A DNA stretch of 64,000 nucleotides from CBDBEU01 sp965204565 (GTDB lineage Bacteria; Pseudomonadota; Alphaproteobacteria; Rhizobiales; TMED25), in contig CBDBEU010000005.1 in the NCBI GenBank assembly GCA_965204565.1, forward strand, positions 682,001 to 746,000. The letters run 5' to 3'. The notes beneath the pieces were generated by a model. That model worked only from the letters and a program-made list of their open reading frames with translations, was not told where the DNA came from and ran no database searches. The position numbers were made by a program, and so were the translations under genes. Shown one piece after another: positions 44,254 through 54,001 of this stretch. Numbering within the stretch: the first letter of the stretch is position 1; the number at the start of each line of letters is the position of its first letter.

Positions 44254-45600
44254 TTAGCCAGATGTGTGGACAAACACTCCTTGAACTGCACCACGCACGC
44301 TTCGGGCGCGTTGGAACAAGGTCCAAAGTGGCGATGTTTCCTTGACCAGCCGTTTGACTGCGAGCTGACAGCGTAGCGCTGCCACAAGTGTGCGGCCCGG
44401 CACGGTGAGCGGCACCAGGGTGTGGAACATTCGGAACCGATGATCGGCATATTGTTCCTTTGGCACGGTGGTACCGAAGCCCAGGTCGAAATGTTCAACT
44501 CCGCTGTCGCACATGAATTTCAGGACATGGCGGAACAGGATGTCGCCCGGGGTAAAGGGGCGAAATTTCTCATCCGGGTGGATTGATGAGATCAGTGAGT
44601 AGTGGCGATTGCCATGGATGGTGCCAAAGCTCACGGCAGCGGTTTGCCCTGCAACATCGAGTGTGGCGACAACCGGCTCGAAGGCAATCGGCTGGGATGA
44701 AGCCAGGTTCATCAGTAGCGAACGGTTGATCTCATCGGCCAGAAAATCACTTATGCCGCGCTCATACATCCACTGGCGCTTCCGGGTGAACATGGTCTGC
44801 ATCCGCGCTCTGCGCTCGTGCACCGATGTGAATATCCGGGCATGTCATGGGGGGGAGGCGTACTCGGTCAGTCTCTTCTCACGCCGGCGGTCATTGTGGC
44901 GGGTTCTGCGATTGCCCCGCGAGGAATAGAGATCTTCCCAGGCAGAAAGGGTGATCGAGTATCCTCCATCGGCACCACCGGTGTGTGGCAGCAGCCTGAG
45001 CGGATTGGTCTCATCGTCGCCGCGCTGGTCATAAAGAACCAGCGCATCGGGAACGATTTCAGCGATGCATGCGATCAGCCAATCGGGTGTGGCGTTGCCG
45101 AGTATTTTTTGGCGTCGCGGTGAAACAGGCCGCCGCAATAGCTTGCCTGCCGGCTGGCCAGCCAAACCAACATTTGCACAGGGCCTTGGCGCTCAAGCGC
45201 CAGTGGCAACAAAAACAGCGGCGATCCGTTCGCGCTGCGGCCGATAATAATGATAATTTCGTGCTCGCTGTGAGTTGAAGTCTGCTGCAGGCGGTGCCAA
45301 TCATAAGTCTGGAACGGCGTTGGTGCGCAGCAAGGCTCCAGCTCGTGCCAGACGGTTTCGCCCGCTTCGAACGAGCGAACGATCTCAGGATCAATATGGC
45401 AGTTTGTGGCGCATATTTCGGTTCGATGGGCACAAGCTGGTGTTCGAACGTTGATGCCCCGGTGGTCAGCGCATCCACCACCATGGGGGGAATTCCAAAA
45501 AATGGCCGGCAAAACCCGCGACAACGGCAATATCGCCGTGTGCCTGAAATCGTCTCACAAATGACTGAAAAATCGCTGAACGAGCCCTGAATTCCGGGGA
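44254..45600 (-). pseudogene. FemAB/CelD-type GNAT acyltransferase, multiply frameshifted
   Basis: Pieces of one protein lie in three minus-strand frames. 45075-45430 contains TPFQTYDWHRLQQTSTHSEH and GSPLFLLPLALERQGPVQML, the N-terminal half of CelD/BcsL-like proteins. 44845-45100 gives KILGNATPDWLIACIAEI and related residues. 44254-44823 gives the C-terminal GNAT half, RKRQWMYERGISDFLADEIN and the diagnostic SGVEHFDLGFGTTVPKEQYA. Such enzymes act in polysaccharide or cell-wall assembly. At least three frameshifts. It converges on hisG with nine bases between. Confidence 0.72.
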
Positions 45601-45686
45601 TGCGCACGCCAATCTAAGTATGGTTTTGAGGCCTGCAGACTGGCGGCAGAATCTTCAGAAACCGCAAAAATGGCGTTAGCAGATGC

Positions 45687-45714
45687 AAAAAGGCCGCCCC
45701 GAAGGGCGCCCTTT
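45687..45714 (-). terminator. Rho-independent terminator of groESL
   Basis: On the minus strand, 25 bases after the groEL stop, AAAGGGCGCCC and GGGCGGCCTTT pair (one mismatch) around a TTCG loop, followed by TTTTT. This is a strong intrinsic terminator and suits the end of a highly expressed operon. Confidence 0.8.
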
Positions 45715-45739
45715 CGCAAAAGTCAGTGGCAGATGCGTA

Positions 45740-47383
45740 TTACATCATGCCGCCCATGTCGGGCATGCCGCCTGCAGGCATGCCGCCAGCGGCGCCCTTG
45801 GGCTCAGGCTTTTCAGCAACCATCGCTTCGGTGGTGATCAGAAGACCGGCCACCGAGGCTGCGTCCTGAATCGCGGTACGAACGACCTTGGTCGGGTCGA
45901 TGATGCCCGCCTTGACGAGATCTCCGTATTCCTCGTTCTGCGCGTCGAAGCCGTATGTTGCGCTCTCGTTGTCCAGAACATTGGCAACCACGATCGAGCT
46001 TTCAACACCGGCATTTTCGACGATCTGGCGGATCGGCGCCTGGATCGCACGAACCACGATGTTGATGCCGGCCCGGATGTCGGCATTGTCGCTGGAGAGC
46101 TCCTTGACAGCGTTGGTGCAGCGCAGAAGGGCGACGCCTCCTCCGGGAACAATGCCTTCCTCAACCGCGGCGCGGGTTGCGTTCAGCGCGTCATCGACAC
46201 GATCCTTACGCTCCTTGACCTCGATCTCGGTGGCACCGCCGACACGGATAACCGCAACGCCGCCGGCAAGCTTGGCCAGACGCTCCTGCAGCTTCTCGCG
46301 GTCATAGTCAGAGGTGGTTTCGTCGATCTGTGCACGGATCTGACCAACACGGCCCTGAATGTCGGACTTCTTGCCGATGCCATCGACGATGGTGGTTTCT
46401 TCCTTGGTGATAGCAACGCGCTTGGCGGTGCCCAGCATGTCGATGCCGACATTTTCCAGCTTGATGCCGAGGTCTTCGGAGATCAACTGGCCACCGGTCA
46501 GGATTGCGATGTCCTCGAGCATTGCCTTGCGACGATCACCAAAACCCGGCGCCTTGACGGCAGCAACCTTGAGGCCGCCACGCAGCTTGTTGACCACCAG
46601 GGTGGCAAGCGCCTCGCCCTCAACATCCTCGGCAATGATCAGCAGCGAACGCCCGGCCTGAACCACAGATTCAAGAACCGGAAGCATGGCCTGCAGGTTG
46701 GACAGCTTCTTCTCGTGCAGCAGGATGTAGGGGTCTTCCAAGTCCGTCATCATCTTTTCAGCGTTGGTGATGAAGTACGGCGACAGGTATCCACGGTCGA
46801 ACTGCATACCCTCGACGGTATCGAGTTCAAATTCGAGCGCCTTGGACTCTTCGACGGTGATGACGCCATCATTGCCGACCTTCTGCATCGCTTCGGCGAT
46901 CTTCTGGCCGATCGTGGCCTCACCATTTGCCGAAATGGTGCCGACCTGTGCGACTTCGTCGGAATTATTGATCGGCTTGGAGCGGGACTCCAGATCGCCG
47001 ATCGCAGCCGTCACGGCCATTTCGACACCGCGGCGCAGATCCATCGGGTTCATGCCGGCGGCAACCGCCTTGGCGCCTTCCTTGATAATCGACTGTGCAA
47101 GAACGGTCGCGGTGGTGGTGCCGTCACCGGCGATGTCGTTGGTCTTGGATGCTACTTCACGCAGCATTTGCGCGCCCATGTTCTCGAACTTGTCCTCGAG
47201 CTCGATTTCCTTGGCGACGGCGACGCCGTCTTTGGTGGTACGTGGTGCGCCGAAGGACTTGTCGAGAACGACGTTACGGCCCTTGGGTCCGAGCGTGACT
47301 CTCACCGCATTGGCGAGAACGTCTACGCCGGCCAGCATGCGCTCGCGCGCATCAGTTGAAAATTTGACTTCCTTGGCAGCCAT
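45740..47383 (-). CDS. groEL: Chaperonin GroEL
   Basis: 547 residues from the ATG at 47383 (MAAKEVKFSTDARERML). All landmarks are present: the ATP-binding DGTTTATVLAQSI near 87, VITVEESKALEFELDTVEGM, the apical domain, GGVAVIRVGGATEIEVKERK near 405, and the flexible tail ending GGMPAGGMPDMGGMM. GroEL folds client proteins in a two-ring cage capped by GroES. It follows groES by 84 bases in one operon under the CIRCE operator. No sign of a second copy in the window. Confidence 0.98.
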   Translation of the reverse strand: MAAKEVKFSTDARERMLAGVDVLANAVRVTLGPKGRNVVLDKSFGAPRTTKDGVAVAKEIELEDKFENMGAQMLREVASKTNDIAGDGTTTATVLAQSIIKEGAKAVAAGMNPMDLRRGVEMAVTAAIGDLESRSKPINNSDEVAQVGTISANGEATIGQKIAEAMQKVGNDGVITVEESKALEFELDTVEGMQFDRGYLSPYFITNAEKMMTDLEDPYILLHEKKLSNLQAMLPVLESVVQAGRSLLIIAEDVEGEALATLVVNKLRGGLKVAAVKAPGFGDRRKAMLEDIAILTGGQLISEDLGIKLENVGIDMLGTAKRVAITKEETTIVDGIGKKSDIQGRVGQIRAQIDETTSDYDREKLQERLAKLAGGVAVIRVGGATEIEVKERKDRVDDALNATRAAVEEGIVPGGGVALLRCTNAVKELSSDNADIRAGINIVVRAIQAPIRQIVENAGVESSIVVANVLDNESATYGFDAQNEEYGDLVKAGIIDPTKVVRTAIQDAASVAGLLITTEAMVAEKPEPKGAAGGMPAGGMPDMGGMM

Positions 47384-47467
47384 TGCTGTCAACCTCACTT
47401 GGATGGGATCCGCGATTGCGGATCGCTTCGGTTCTGAATAATTGCGACAAAAAAACCGCGTCTCGAA

Positions 47468-47782
47468 TTACGCGGCTTCCTCGGCCTTCTCTTTTTTCTC
47501 AATGACGCCCATGATGTCGGATTCCTTCATGATCAGAAGGTCTTCTCCATCAACCTTGACCTCAGTGCCCGACCACTTGCCGAACAGAATGCGCTCACCG
47601 GCCTGGACGTCCATCGGTACGCGCTTGCCATCTTCATCGCGAGCGCCGGGGCCAACGGAAACGACTTCACCCTGGCTGGGCTTTTCCTTGGCAGTGTCTG
47701 GAATAATGATACCGCCAGCAGTCTTCTCCTCTTCCTCGAGGCGACGGACAAGGACGCGGTCATGTAAGGGACGAAAGCTCAT
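47468..47782 (-). CDS. groES: Co-chaperonin GroES
   Basis: 104 residues, normal length with a slightly extended acidic/alanine tail (EKKEKAEEAA). MSFRPLHDRVLVRRLEEEEK, then the mobile loop KTAGGIIIPDTAKEKPSQGE and the GKWSGTEVKVDGEDLLIMKE strand pattern are as expected. It caps the GroEL cavity. First gene of the operon; CIRCE operator and a sigma-70-like promoter lie 47-113 bases upstream of its ATG. Confidence 0.98.
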   Translation of the reverse strand: MSFRPLHDRVLVRRLEEEEKTAGGIIIPDTAKEKPSQGEVVSVGPGARDEDGKRVPMDVQAGERILFGKWSGTEVKVDGEDLLIMKESDIMGVIEKKEKAEEAA

Positions 47783-47828
47783 ACGGGTCTCCCGAGTTCC
47801 ACTGTAAACTGGATGTTATAGTGACCTG

Positions 47829-47855
47829 TTAGCACTCTGTGTGGTTGAGTGCTAA
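47829..47855 (-). promoter_or_regulatory. CIRCE operator (HrcA-binding) of groESL
   Basis: TTAGCACTC, nine bases, then GAGTGCTAA: a perfect CIRCE inverted repeat 46 bases before the groES start. HrcA binds it to repress chaperonin genes until heat shock. hrcA itself is not in the window. Confidence 0.97.
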
Positions 47856-47866
47856 CAACTGGCGGT

Positions 47867-47895
47867 GAGTTAGTCGCTAGTCTGGGTAGTGTCAA
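47867..47895 (-). promoter_or_regulatory. Probable sigma-70-type promoter of groESL
   Basis: On the minus strand TTGACA at 47895-47890, a 17-base spacer, and TAACTC at 47872-47867, directly before the CIRCE operator. The start point would fall just before or in the CIRCE, the usual arrangement for HrcA control. Confidence 0.65.
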
Positions 47896-48076
47896 GGGGT
47901 GTTGGTACAAATACAGCAATTTCCGGTAGAAATAATTCCCTCTCATTGACGGCAGTTACGGTCGGGCTGCAATGAGCGGTTGGTCGGCGCGCGCATGGCT
48001 GATGGCCGGGCAGTTGCCCGGACAACGAGGTTTCGGCGAAGGGCGGGACAGTGTCTGTCGCGCGTGGCCGGAGTAG

Positions 48077-49750
48077 CTACCGCCCGTCGGGAAGCAAGGC
48101 TGCGAGTTCCGGTTTCTTCATCTCCGCTGACGTGGCCAGATAGAAAGTCTGCCAGTCCGTGATGCGCAAATTCTGCCACAGGCTGCGCATCCTGTCCCAA
48201 AGGGAGAGGATACGCTCCCGGTGCTCTCGCGCCTTCCCGAACAGCGGGCAAGCCGGGCCAGGCACCATTCGATCAACTCCTCCGAGCTTGCATTGTGATC
48301 GGGCTTGAGTTCGACAAAAGCGCACAGCGTCTCGCCCCATTTCTCGTCCGGCTTGGCCACACGGCGGCGGCGGCAACCGCATTGTGCTTGTAGAGCACAT
48401 CCTCGACCTCGATTGAGGAGATGTTCTCGCCACCCGATATGATGATGTCCTTGGAGCGGTCCTTGGGCTGGATGTAGCCATCGGGGTGAAGAACGCCGAG
48501 ATCACCGGAATGAAACCAGCCGCCGGCAAAGGCTTCATCTGTAGCTTGCCGGTTGTTGAGGTACCCCTTCATCACGATATTGCCGCGAAACATGATCTCA
48601 CCAATGGTCGCGCCATCCACGCTGACCTCGTCCATGGTGGCCGGATCGCGCACCGAAAGGCTTTCAAGTGCTGAATAGCGCGCCCTGACGGGACTTCAAT
48701 TGCGCCCGTTCGCCCGGTGCCGGACCGTCCCATTCCCCCTTCCAGTCATTGACCACCGCCGGACCATAGGTCTCGGTCAACCCATAAAGATGGGTCACAT
48801 CAAAGCCGGCGGACGCCATCGCCTCCAGCACCACCTCGGGCGACGGTGCCGCAGCGGTGAGGAAATGGACTTTGTGGGCGAATGCGCGGCACTCTTCCTC
48901 GGGCGCATTGAGCAATATCGACATCACAATTGGCGCACCGCACAGATGCGTCGCGCCATGATCGGCAATTGCGTCATAGATCGCTGGTGCCCGCACCCAG
49001 CGCAAACATACCTGCGTGCCCGCCACCACCGGCACCGTCCACGGAAAACACCAGCCATTGCAATGAAACATTGGCAGCGTCCATAGATAGACTGGGTATG
49101 CTGCCAGGGCGCTGGCCAGCACATTGGCATGCCCATCAGATAAGCGCCGTGATGGCTGTAGACCACGCCCCTGGGATTGCCGGTGGTGCCGGAGGTGTAG
49201 TTGAGAGATCGTGTCCCACTCATCCTGCGGCACGACCCAGGCGAAGACCGGATCGCCGCCGGCAATCAGCGCCTCATAGTCGATGCTTCCAATATGTTCG
49301 CCCGATTGCGGGAATTGCGGATCGTCATGGTCGACCACCAATGGGCGCACCTTGGCGCGCGTAAGCGCGTCTTTCATGATGGCGGCGAATTCGCGGTCGG
49401 TGATCACCATCGCCGAGCCGGCATGATCGAGCTGAAACGCGACAGAAGCCACATCGAGCCTGGTGTTGATCGAATGCAGCACCGCACACGCCATCGCCAC
49501 GCCGTAATGTGCTTCGAGCATTGCCGGGGTGTTCGACAGTATCACCGAGACAATGCCGCCGCGCGCAATGCCATGCCGTGTCAGAGCCGAGGCAAGCGCG
49601 CGCAGGCAAGATACTGCGCATATGTGGTGGACCCTGGCGCCCATGGATGATAGCCACATATTCGGGGTGAACGCTCACCGCGCGTGTCAGATATGTCAGC
49701 GGCTGGAAATTGGCCTCATTGCGGGCAAGATCGCTTTGATCGTGCCGACG
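48077..49750 (-). pseudogene. AMP-binding acyl-CoA synthetase, multiply frameshifted
   Basis: The gene reads across several frames. About 49740-49600 gives NEANFQPLTYLTRAVSVHPE; 49215-49600 gives IARGGIVSVILSNTPAMLEA; near 49190 a two-base loss shifts into LNYTSGTTGNP-like YTSGTTGNPRGVVYSHHGAY, the AMP-binding P-loop; near 49140 one missing C shifts back to ANVLASALAAYPVYLWTLPM with MFHCNGWCFPW; 48664 ends that frame, and 48365-48653 gives GEIMFRGNIVMKGYLNNRQA and FHSGDLGVLHPDGYIQPKDR. The last 50 residues before 48077 are unrelated (WQTFYLATSAEMKKPELAAL). At least five indels. It would have activated a fatty or short-chain acid. Confidence 0.85.
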
Positions 49751-49827
49751 ACTTCATGAATTCCGCCACAACTGCCGATTTCGCGCACCTCGCCAATATG
49801 TCGGCGGGAAACCGCCCCAACACGATC

Positions 49828-50655
49828 TCAGCTGCCTGACGCATTGGCAAAGAACAGCTGCTGGCCTTCGACCCTGTAACCGTTGATCGCAGATTGCCCC
49901 TCGCCCGACAGCACCCAGTCGACAAATTGCTTGCCGAGATCCGATTTCACACCTGCGTGCTTGTTCGCGTTCACCAGGATGATGCCGTATTGATTGAACA
50001 ACCGCGCATCACCTTCGATCAGGATCCGGTGGCCGCGCTTGTTTCTAAATGAAATCCAGCTTGCACGATCGGTCATGATGTAGGCGCCCATGGCGATGCC
50101 GGTATTGAGCGTCGCGCCCATGCCGGCACCCGCCTCCCGGTACCAGGTACCGGATGCGGCATTCACATCAACGCCGGTCTGCGCCCATAGTCGAAGTTCG
50201 GCCTTGTGGGTGCCGCTATCATCGCTGCGCGAGGCAAATCTGCTTCCAGCTGTTGCAATTGCCGAAAGTGCGGCCGCCACATCGCGCGATCCTGCCACGC
50301 GGGCCGGGTCGGAGGCAGGTCCGACAATCACGAAGTCGTTGTACATGACATCAAACCGCGCCACCCCATCGCCATTGGCAACGAAGCCTTCCTCCGCCAG
50401 CCGGTCGTGGACAAACAGCACATCGCCATCGCCATTAGCGGCGTTCCTGATCGCCTGTCCGGTGCCGACAGCCACCACGCGCACCTCAATGCCGGTTTTT
50501 TGCCGGAAAATGGGTAGAATGTGATCAAACAGGCCCGAATTCTCGGTCGATGTGGTCGACTGGACGACGACGAACCGGTCATTGGCATCAACCTCCCCCG
50601 CTTGCGCCGCGATGAGAAAAAATGCGGCCATTGCAAGGATGCACCGTCTCAGCAT
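49828..50655 (-). CDS. tupA: Tungstate ABC transporter substrate-binding protein TupA
   Basis: 275 residues from the ATG at 50655. A signal peptide (MLRRCILAMAAFFLIAAQAG) directs it to the periplasm. The TupA motif VVVQSTTSTENSGLFDHILP holds the T-T-S-T oxyanion-binding stretch, and the later SRFASRSDDSGTHKAELRLW and GMGATLNTGIAMGAYIMTDR match the family, with R and S residues that bind tungstate. Third gene of tupBCA, 19 bases after tupC. It supplies tungsten for enzymes such as W-dependent formate dehydrogenase. Confidence 0.93.
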   Translation of the reverse strand: MLRRCILAMAAFFLIAAQAGEVDANDRFVVVQSTTSTENSGLFDHILPIFRQKTGIEVRVVAVGTGQAIRNAANGDGDVLFVHDRLAEEGFVANGDGVARFDVMYNDFVIVGPASDPARVAGSRDVAAALSAIATAGSRFASRSDDSGTHKAELRLWAQTGVDVNAASGTWYREAGAGMGATLNTGIAMGAYIMTDRASWISFRNKRGHRILIEGDARLFNQYGIILVNANKHAGVKSDLGKQFVDWVLSGEGQSAINGYRVEGQQLFFANASGS

Positions 50656-50674
50656 GCCGTTTGCACTCAAGGCT

Positions 50675-51469
50675 CTAAGTAGTGGTGCCGATCGGCTCAT
50701 GATAGAGCCGGCCATCGAGCCAGGCCTTCAGTGGCTCGGATTGCGGATCATCGAGCACTTGCGATACCGGTCCGAATTCGGCGAGCCGGCCTGCATGGAT
50801 GAACGCGACGTCATCACCCAGCCGGCGAGCCTGGCCGGTATCGTGGGTTGCCATCACCACCGCCACGCGGCGTGCATGCGCCATGTTGATCAGATCCTCG
50901 ATCGCCTCGGTGGAGGCCGGATCAAGGCTCGCTGTCGGCTCGTCGAGAAACAGCAGATCAGGCTCGCAGGCAAGCGCGCGGATCACCGCAAGCCGCTGCT
51001 GCTCGCCGCCCGAAAGCGCTCGTGCCGGACGGTGCGCCAGATCGCTCAAATGCGCCTGTTCGAGCGCCCGCACTCCGCGTGCTGCACGATCACCGCGCCG
51101 CACATTACGCACCGCCAGCGCGAATTGCAGATTGGCGCGCACCGAACGGCGCAGCAGCACCGAACGCTGGAGTACCATCGCCTGCCGGTTGCGCGCCGCA
51201 CGGTCGAGCGGCCCTCCCTGCCAGAACACGCTGCCGTCAGATGGCTTGATCAGGCCGTGCATCAAGCGCAGCAACAGGCTTTTGCCAGCGCCATTGGCAC
51301 CCATGATCACCAGCCTGCGTTCAGCGCTCACCGCAAGATCGATACCATTGATCAGCCGCTGTCCATCAGCCGCACAGGCAAGCCCGCGTATCTCCAGCAG
51401 CGGACGAGCACTCTTTGCCCGCATCGCCCCAACGGCGGCATCGAATGTATCGGGGGCGCTCTTACGCAT
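50675..51469 (-). CDS. tupC: Tungstate ABC transporter ATP-binding protein TupC
   Basis: 264 residues; its ATG overlaps the tupB stop by eight bases. Walker A is MGANGAGKSLLLRLMHGL, the Q-loop is AMVLQRSVLLRRSVRANL, the signature is ALSGGEQQRLAVIRALACEP, Walker B is DLLFLDEPTASLDP and the switch histidine is in VMATHDTGQARRL. N-terminal extension of about 25 residues before the ABC domain. Powers tungstate uptake with TupA and TupB. Confidence 0.92.
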   Translation of the reverse strand: MRKSAPDTFDAAVGAMRAKSARPLLEIRGLACAADGQRLINGIDLAVSAERRLVIMGANGAGKSLLLRLMHGLIKPSDGSVFWQGGPLDRAARNRQAMVLQRSVLLRRSVRANLQFALAVRNVRRGDRAARGVRALEQAHLSDLAHRPARALSGGEQQRLAVIRALACEPDLLFLDEPTASLDPASTEAIEDLINMAHARRVAVVMATHDTGQARRLGDDVAFIHAGRLAEFGPVSQVLDDPQSEPLKAWLDGRLYHEPIGTTT

Positions 51470-52169
51470 AGGCCGAGCGCATGGTTGATGAACGCAGCGC
51501 CATCACCGCCCCATTGACCGCCACCGCGATCACCAGAAGCACGATACCCAGCGCCAGCGCCAGTTCAAGGTTTCCCTTCGAGGTTTCAAGCGCGATGGTG
51601 GTCGTCATCACCCGCGTCACATGGTTGATATTGCCGCCGACAACGATCACCGCGCCGACTTCCGCCACGGCGCGGCCAAAGCCCGCAAGCGCGACGGTAA
51701 TCAGGCTGTAGCGCGCATCCCACAAAAGCGCCATCACGCGATTGAGCGGACCAACACCCAGTGACTCGAACTGCTCGGCATACTCGGCATGAAGGTCCTC
51801 AATCACCTGCTTGGTCAGCGCCGCCACGATCGGTGTCACCAGTATGGTCTGCGCAATGATCATGGCGCCTGGTGTGTAGAGCAGGTTCAGCACCCCGAGC
51901 GGTCCGGAAGCCGACAGCATGAGATAGACGAAGAGTCCGACCACCACCGGCGGCAATCCCATCAGCGAATTGAGGATCAGCGTCACAAATCCGCGACCGG
52001 GGAAGCGGAATGCGCCGACCGCAGCCCCAAGCGGATGCCCGATAACACACGACAGGGCCACCGCCGTTAAAGTCACCTGTAGAGATAGCGCGATGATTTC
52101 AAGAAGATCGCGGTTTCCCGACAGTATCAGCCCGATGGCATCTGCAAATGTCGAACCAAAACTCGGCAT
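51462..52169 (-). CDS. tupB: Tungstate ABC transporter permease TupB
   Basis: 235 residues from the ATG at 52169, with GGGAGGAAATG just upstream. Five to six membrane helices; the EAA-type loop is YAEQFESLGVGPLNRVMALL, followed by GFGRAVAEVGAVIVVGGNIN, which is characteristic of tungstate/molybdate permeases. First gene of tupB-tupC-tupA. Confidence 0.92.
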   Translation of the reverse strand: MPSFGSTFADAIGLILSGNRDLLEIIALSLQVTLTAVALSCVIGHPLGAAVGAFRFPGRGFVTLILNSLMGLPPVVVGLFVYLMLSASGPLGVLNLLYTPGAMIIAQTILVTPIVAALTKQVIEDLHAEYAEQFESLGVGPLNRVMALLWDARYSLITVALAGFGRAVAEVGAVIVVGGNINHVTRVMTTTIALETSKGNLELALALGIVLLVIAVAVNGAVMALRSSTMRSAYA

Positions 52170-52246
52170 GGCTACATTTCCTCCCTTGGCGGGGAGAAAA
52201 TACACGGAACCCCCCTCAAGACCATCATGGCCTGAAGGGCGAGGCG

Positions 52247-52792
52247 CTACCCTGCGAGCGGGATCGGCGCATCGACCGGCGGATCGACTTCAAAGGCATT
52301 GGCGGTCATGCACGTGGTTGAGAAATTGCCGGTGGTCGCGACCAGGGCAATCAGATCGGCAAGCCCCATGACCTTCTCCGTTGCGGCATAGGTCTCATCG
52401 CTCAAAACCTGGTTGGCCAGCAATTCTCCCGACACGGTGAAACAGGTACGCTCACGTGCATCGTCAATCTGCGGTGTCTGGCGTGCATTGATCGCCTTGA
52501 TGACCGTTTCCTCAGGGCCCACAGCCAAAACGCCGCGCACCTGCGCGCACCACGGATATTGCGCGTTCCAGTGCCTGGCAATAACCAGATTGACGATCTG
52601 GCGCTCGCGTCCCGACAACGGCCCGGAGAACAGGCAGGTCCGCAAGTTCTGCGCCGCCTCGAACAATTTCGGCAAGCGGATATAGGCGTGATACGGCCCG
52701 CCGACGACACCGCCGGAATTCTTGGCTGCGTCATAGACGCGGGCCTGTTCGCCGTCCATGTCGGCGCGATCGATGATGGCTATGCGGGTCAT
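52247..52792 (-). CDS. Carboxymuconolactone decarboxylase family protein
   Basis: 181 residues of all-helical AhpD/CMD type: NLRTCLFSGPLSGRERQIVN, LVIARHWNAQYPWCAQVRGV, where the paired cysteines of AhpD (CxxC) are not present (only one, in PWCAQ), then VLSDETYAATEKVMGLADLI. The lack of CxxC argues for a decarboxylase-like or unknown role, not peroxidase reduction. Stands 77 bases upstream of tupB in the same direction; no functional link is clear. Confidence 0.82.
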   Translation of the reverse strand: MTRIAIIDRADMDGEQARVYDAAKNSGGVVGGPYHAYIRLPKLFEAAQNLRTCLFSGPLSGRERQIVNLVIARHWNAQYPWCAQVRGVLAVGPEETVIKAINARQTPQIDDARERTCFTVSGELLANQVLSDETYAATEKVMGLADLIALVATTGNFSTTCMTANAFEVDPPVDAPIPLAG

Positions 52793-52973
52793 GCAGGTTT
52801 TCCCTCCCCGGGCTGAATTTGCCCGGATGAGGGTAACAGCACGTGCCGGTTGGTTCGAGCCGCAAGACCGACGAATTACCGGCCGATGAATTGTCGCCTT
52901 GGCCGATCGTGGTGCAATCCGGCTTAACCGCTGCCGGATCTGTGGGGCGCGTATGTCCGCTCAACAAACTTGC

Positions 52974-53440
52974 TTAGATCCAGCCCCGCTGCCCTTCGAA
53001 CATCACCTCGCACCAATTGGTGCATTCGACCACTTCAAGCTCTGCCGCTGCGGGAACCACGGTGACCACCGCTTCACCATTGTCCGGACCGGCGCGCATA
53101 TTGACAAAAGTGGTGGCGCGCGCCACCGGTGCTGTCACCGCCAATTGCCCGCTTTGGCGACCGCCCGAGGGGGGATTGCTGATTTGCCGCGCCGACATCT
53201 GGCGTGAGCGCGATGAGACGCGACAGTATTTCATTTGCCGGCTGCGGTTGTGGCTGGGGTGCGAACATTACCACCGGGGCGGGGACCGCCGGTGCCGGGG
53301 CTGTCCTTGCGGACTGCCGGTCAATCTGACCGCCAGCAGCACGAAGCGACCCGGCGTCGTGCCTGCTGACCGCGCATTGACATATGCGGCTCCGCCGCCG
53401 CCGCAATCTCGCCGGATCGAGCGCCGGATGGTCCGCGTCA
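52974..53440 (-). pseudogene. Bacterial SH3-domain exported protein remnant
   Basis: 53170-53440 encodes APAPAVPAPVVMFAPQPQPQ and ILSRLIALTPDVGAANQQSP, a proline-rich linker. After a frameshift near 53160, 52974-53150 encodes ATTFVNMRAGPDNGEAVVTV with VECTNWCEVMFEGQRGWI, a bacterial SH3 domain that would bind peptidoglycan or protein. The start region above 53440 is scrambled. 53442-53740 holds no frame I can assign. Confidence 0.55.
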
Positions 53441-53740
53441 TTCACATCATCATATCCGGCCAATCGCCCGGAGACCGGTTGCCGCAAAAGCCCGACCACG
53501 GAAATGCAGACGGTTGTGGACGGTTCGCGGATCTCCGAGAGGACCGCCGGCAATATCGTGCAATCCCGGGGTCTCGTCCAACTCCCGGAACAGCAACGGG
53601 CCACCGTCGGAACCGATCTTCGAGCCATGGCATTCCAGCCGCACCCGCCAACCGCACCCGACTGTCGAAACCGAGCCTGATATCACCCGTTTCGCCTGCA
53701 CCCTGCGGGTGATCCGTGATCCGCACCCTACAGCCCACAC

Positions 53741-54001
53741 AACATGCTGAAATGTAACATATTACCGGCTGTCACAGGCGCGAAAACGTCACGTTACTTG
53801 GTAATGTGGGGTCGAAGCTCTTGACTGGCCGATGCTGGCCCACCCGGTCGATTACCGCAGTCACGGCGGATCGGACCCGCTGGCCAACATGAATTTCGCC
53901 GAGGAACTGGCCCTGTTCGAATATGGGATACGCGAATGGCTGGGGCTTGCCGCCTATCGCCTGCGCGGCTGGACAAGGAGCTTCTGGCCGGCAAACACAA
54001 C
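53741..54001. other. Stretch with no recognised gene
   Basis: A plus frame (53808-54017) reads LDWPMLAHPVDYRSHGGSDP and NFAEELALFEYGIREWLGLA, which looks like coding sequence that lost its start, but I do not recognise the family. No IS end, hairpin or RNA gene was seen. Confidence 0.4.

Noticed and set aside
45683..47359. A 558-residue plus-strand frame opposite groEL
   Set aside because: It is the antisense shadow of groEL, whose protein sequence is unmistakable; the antisense protein resembles nothing.
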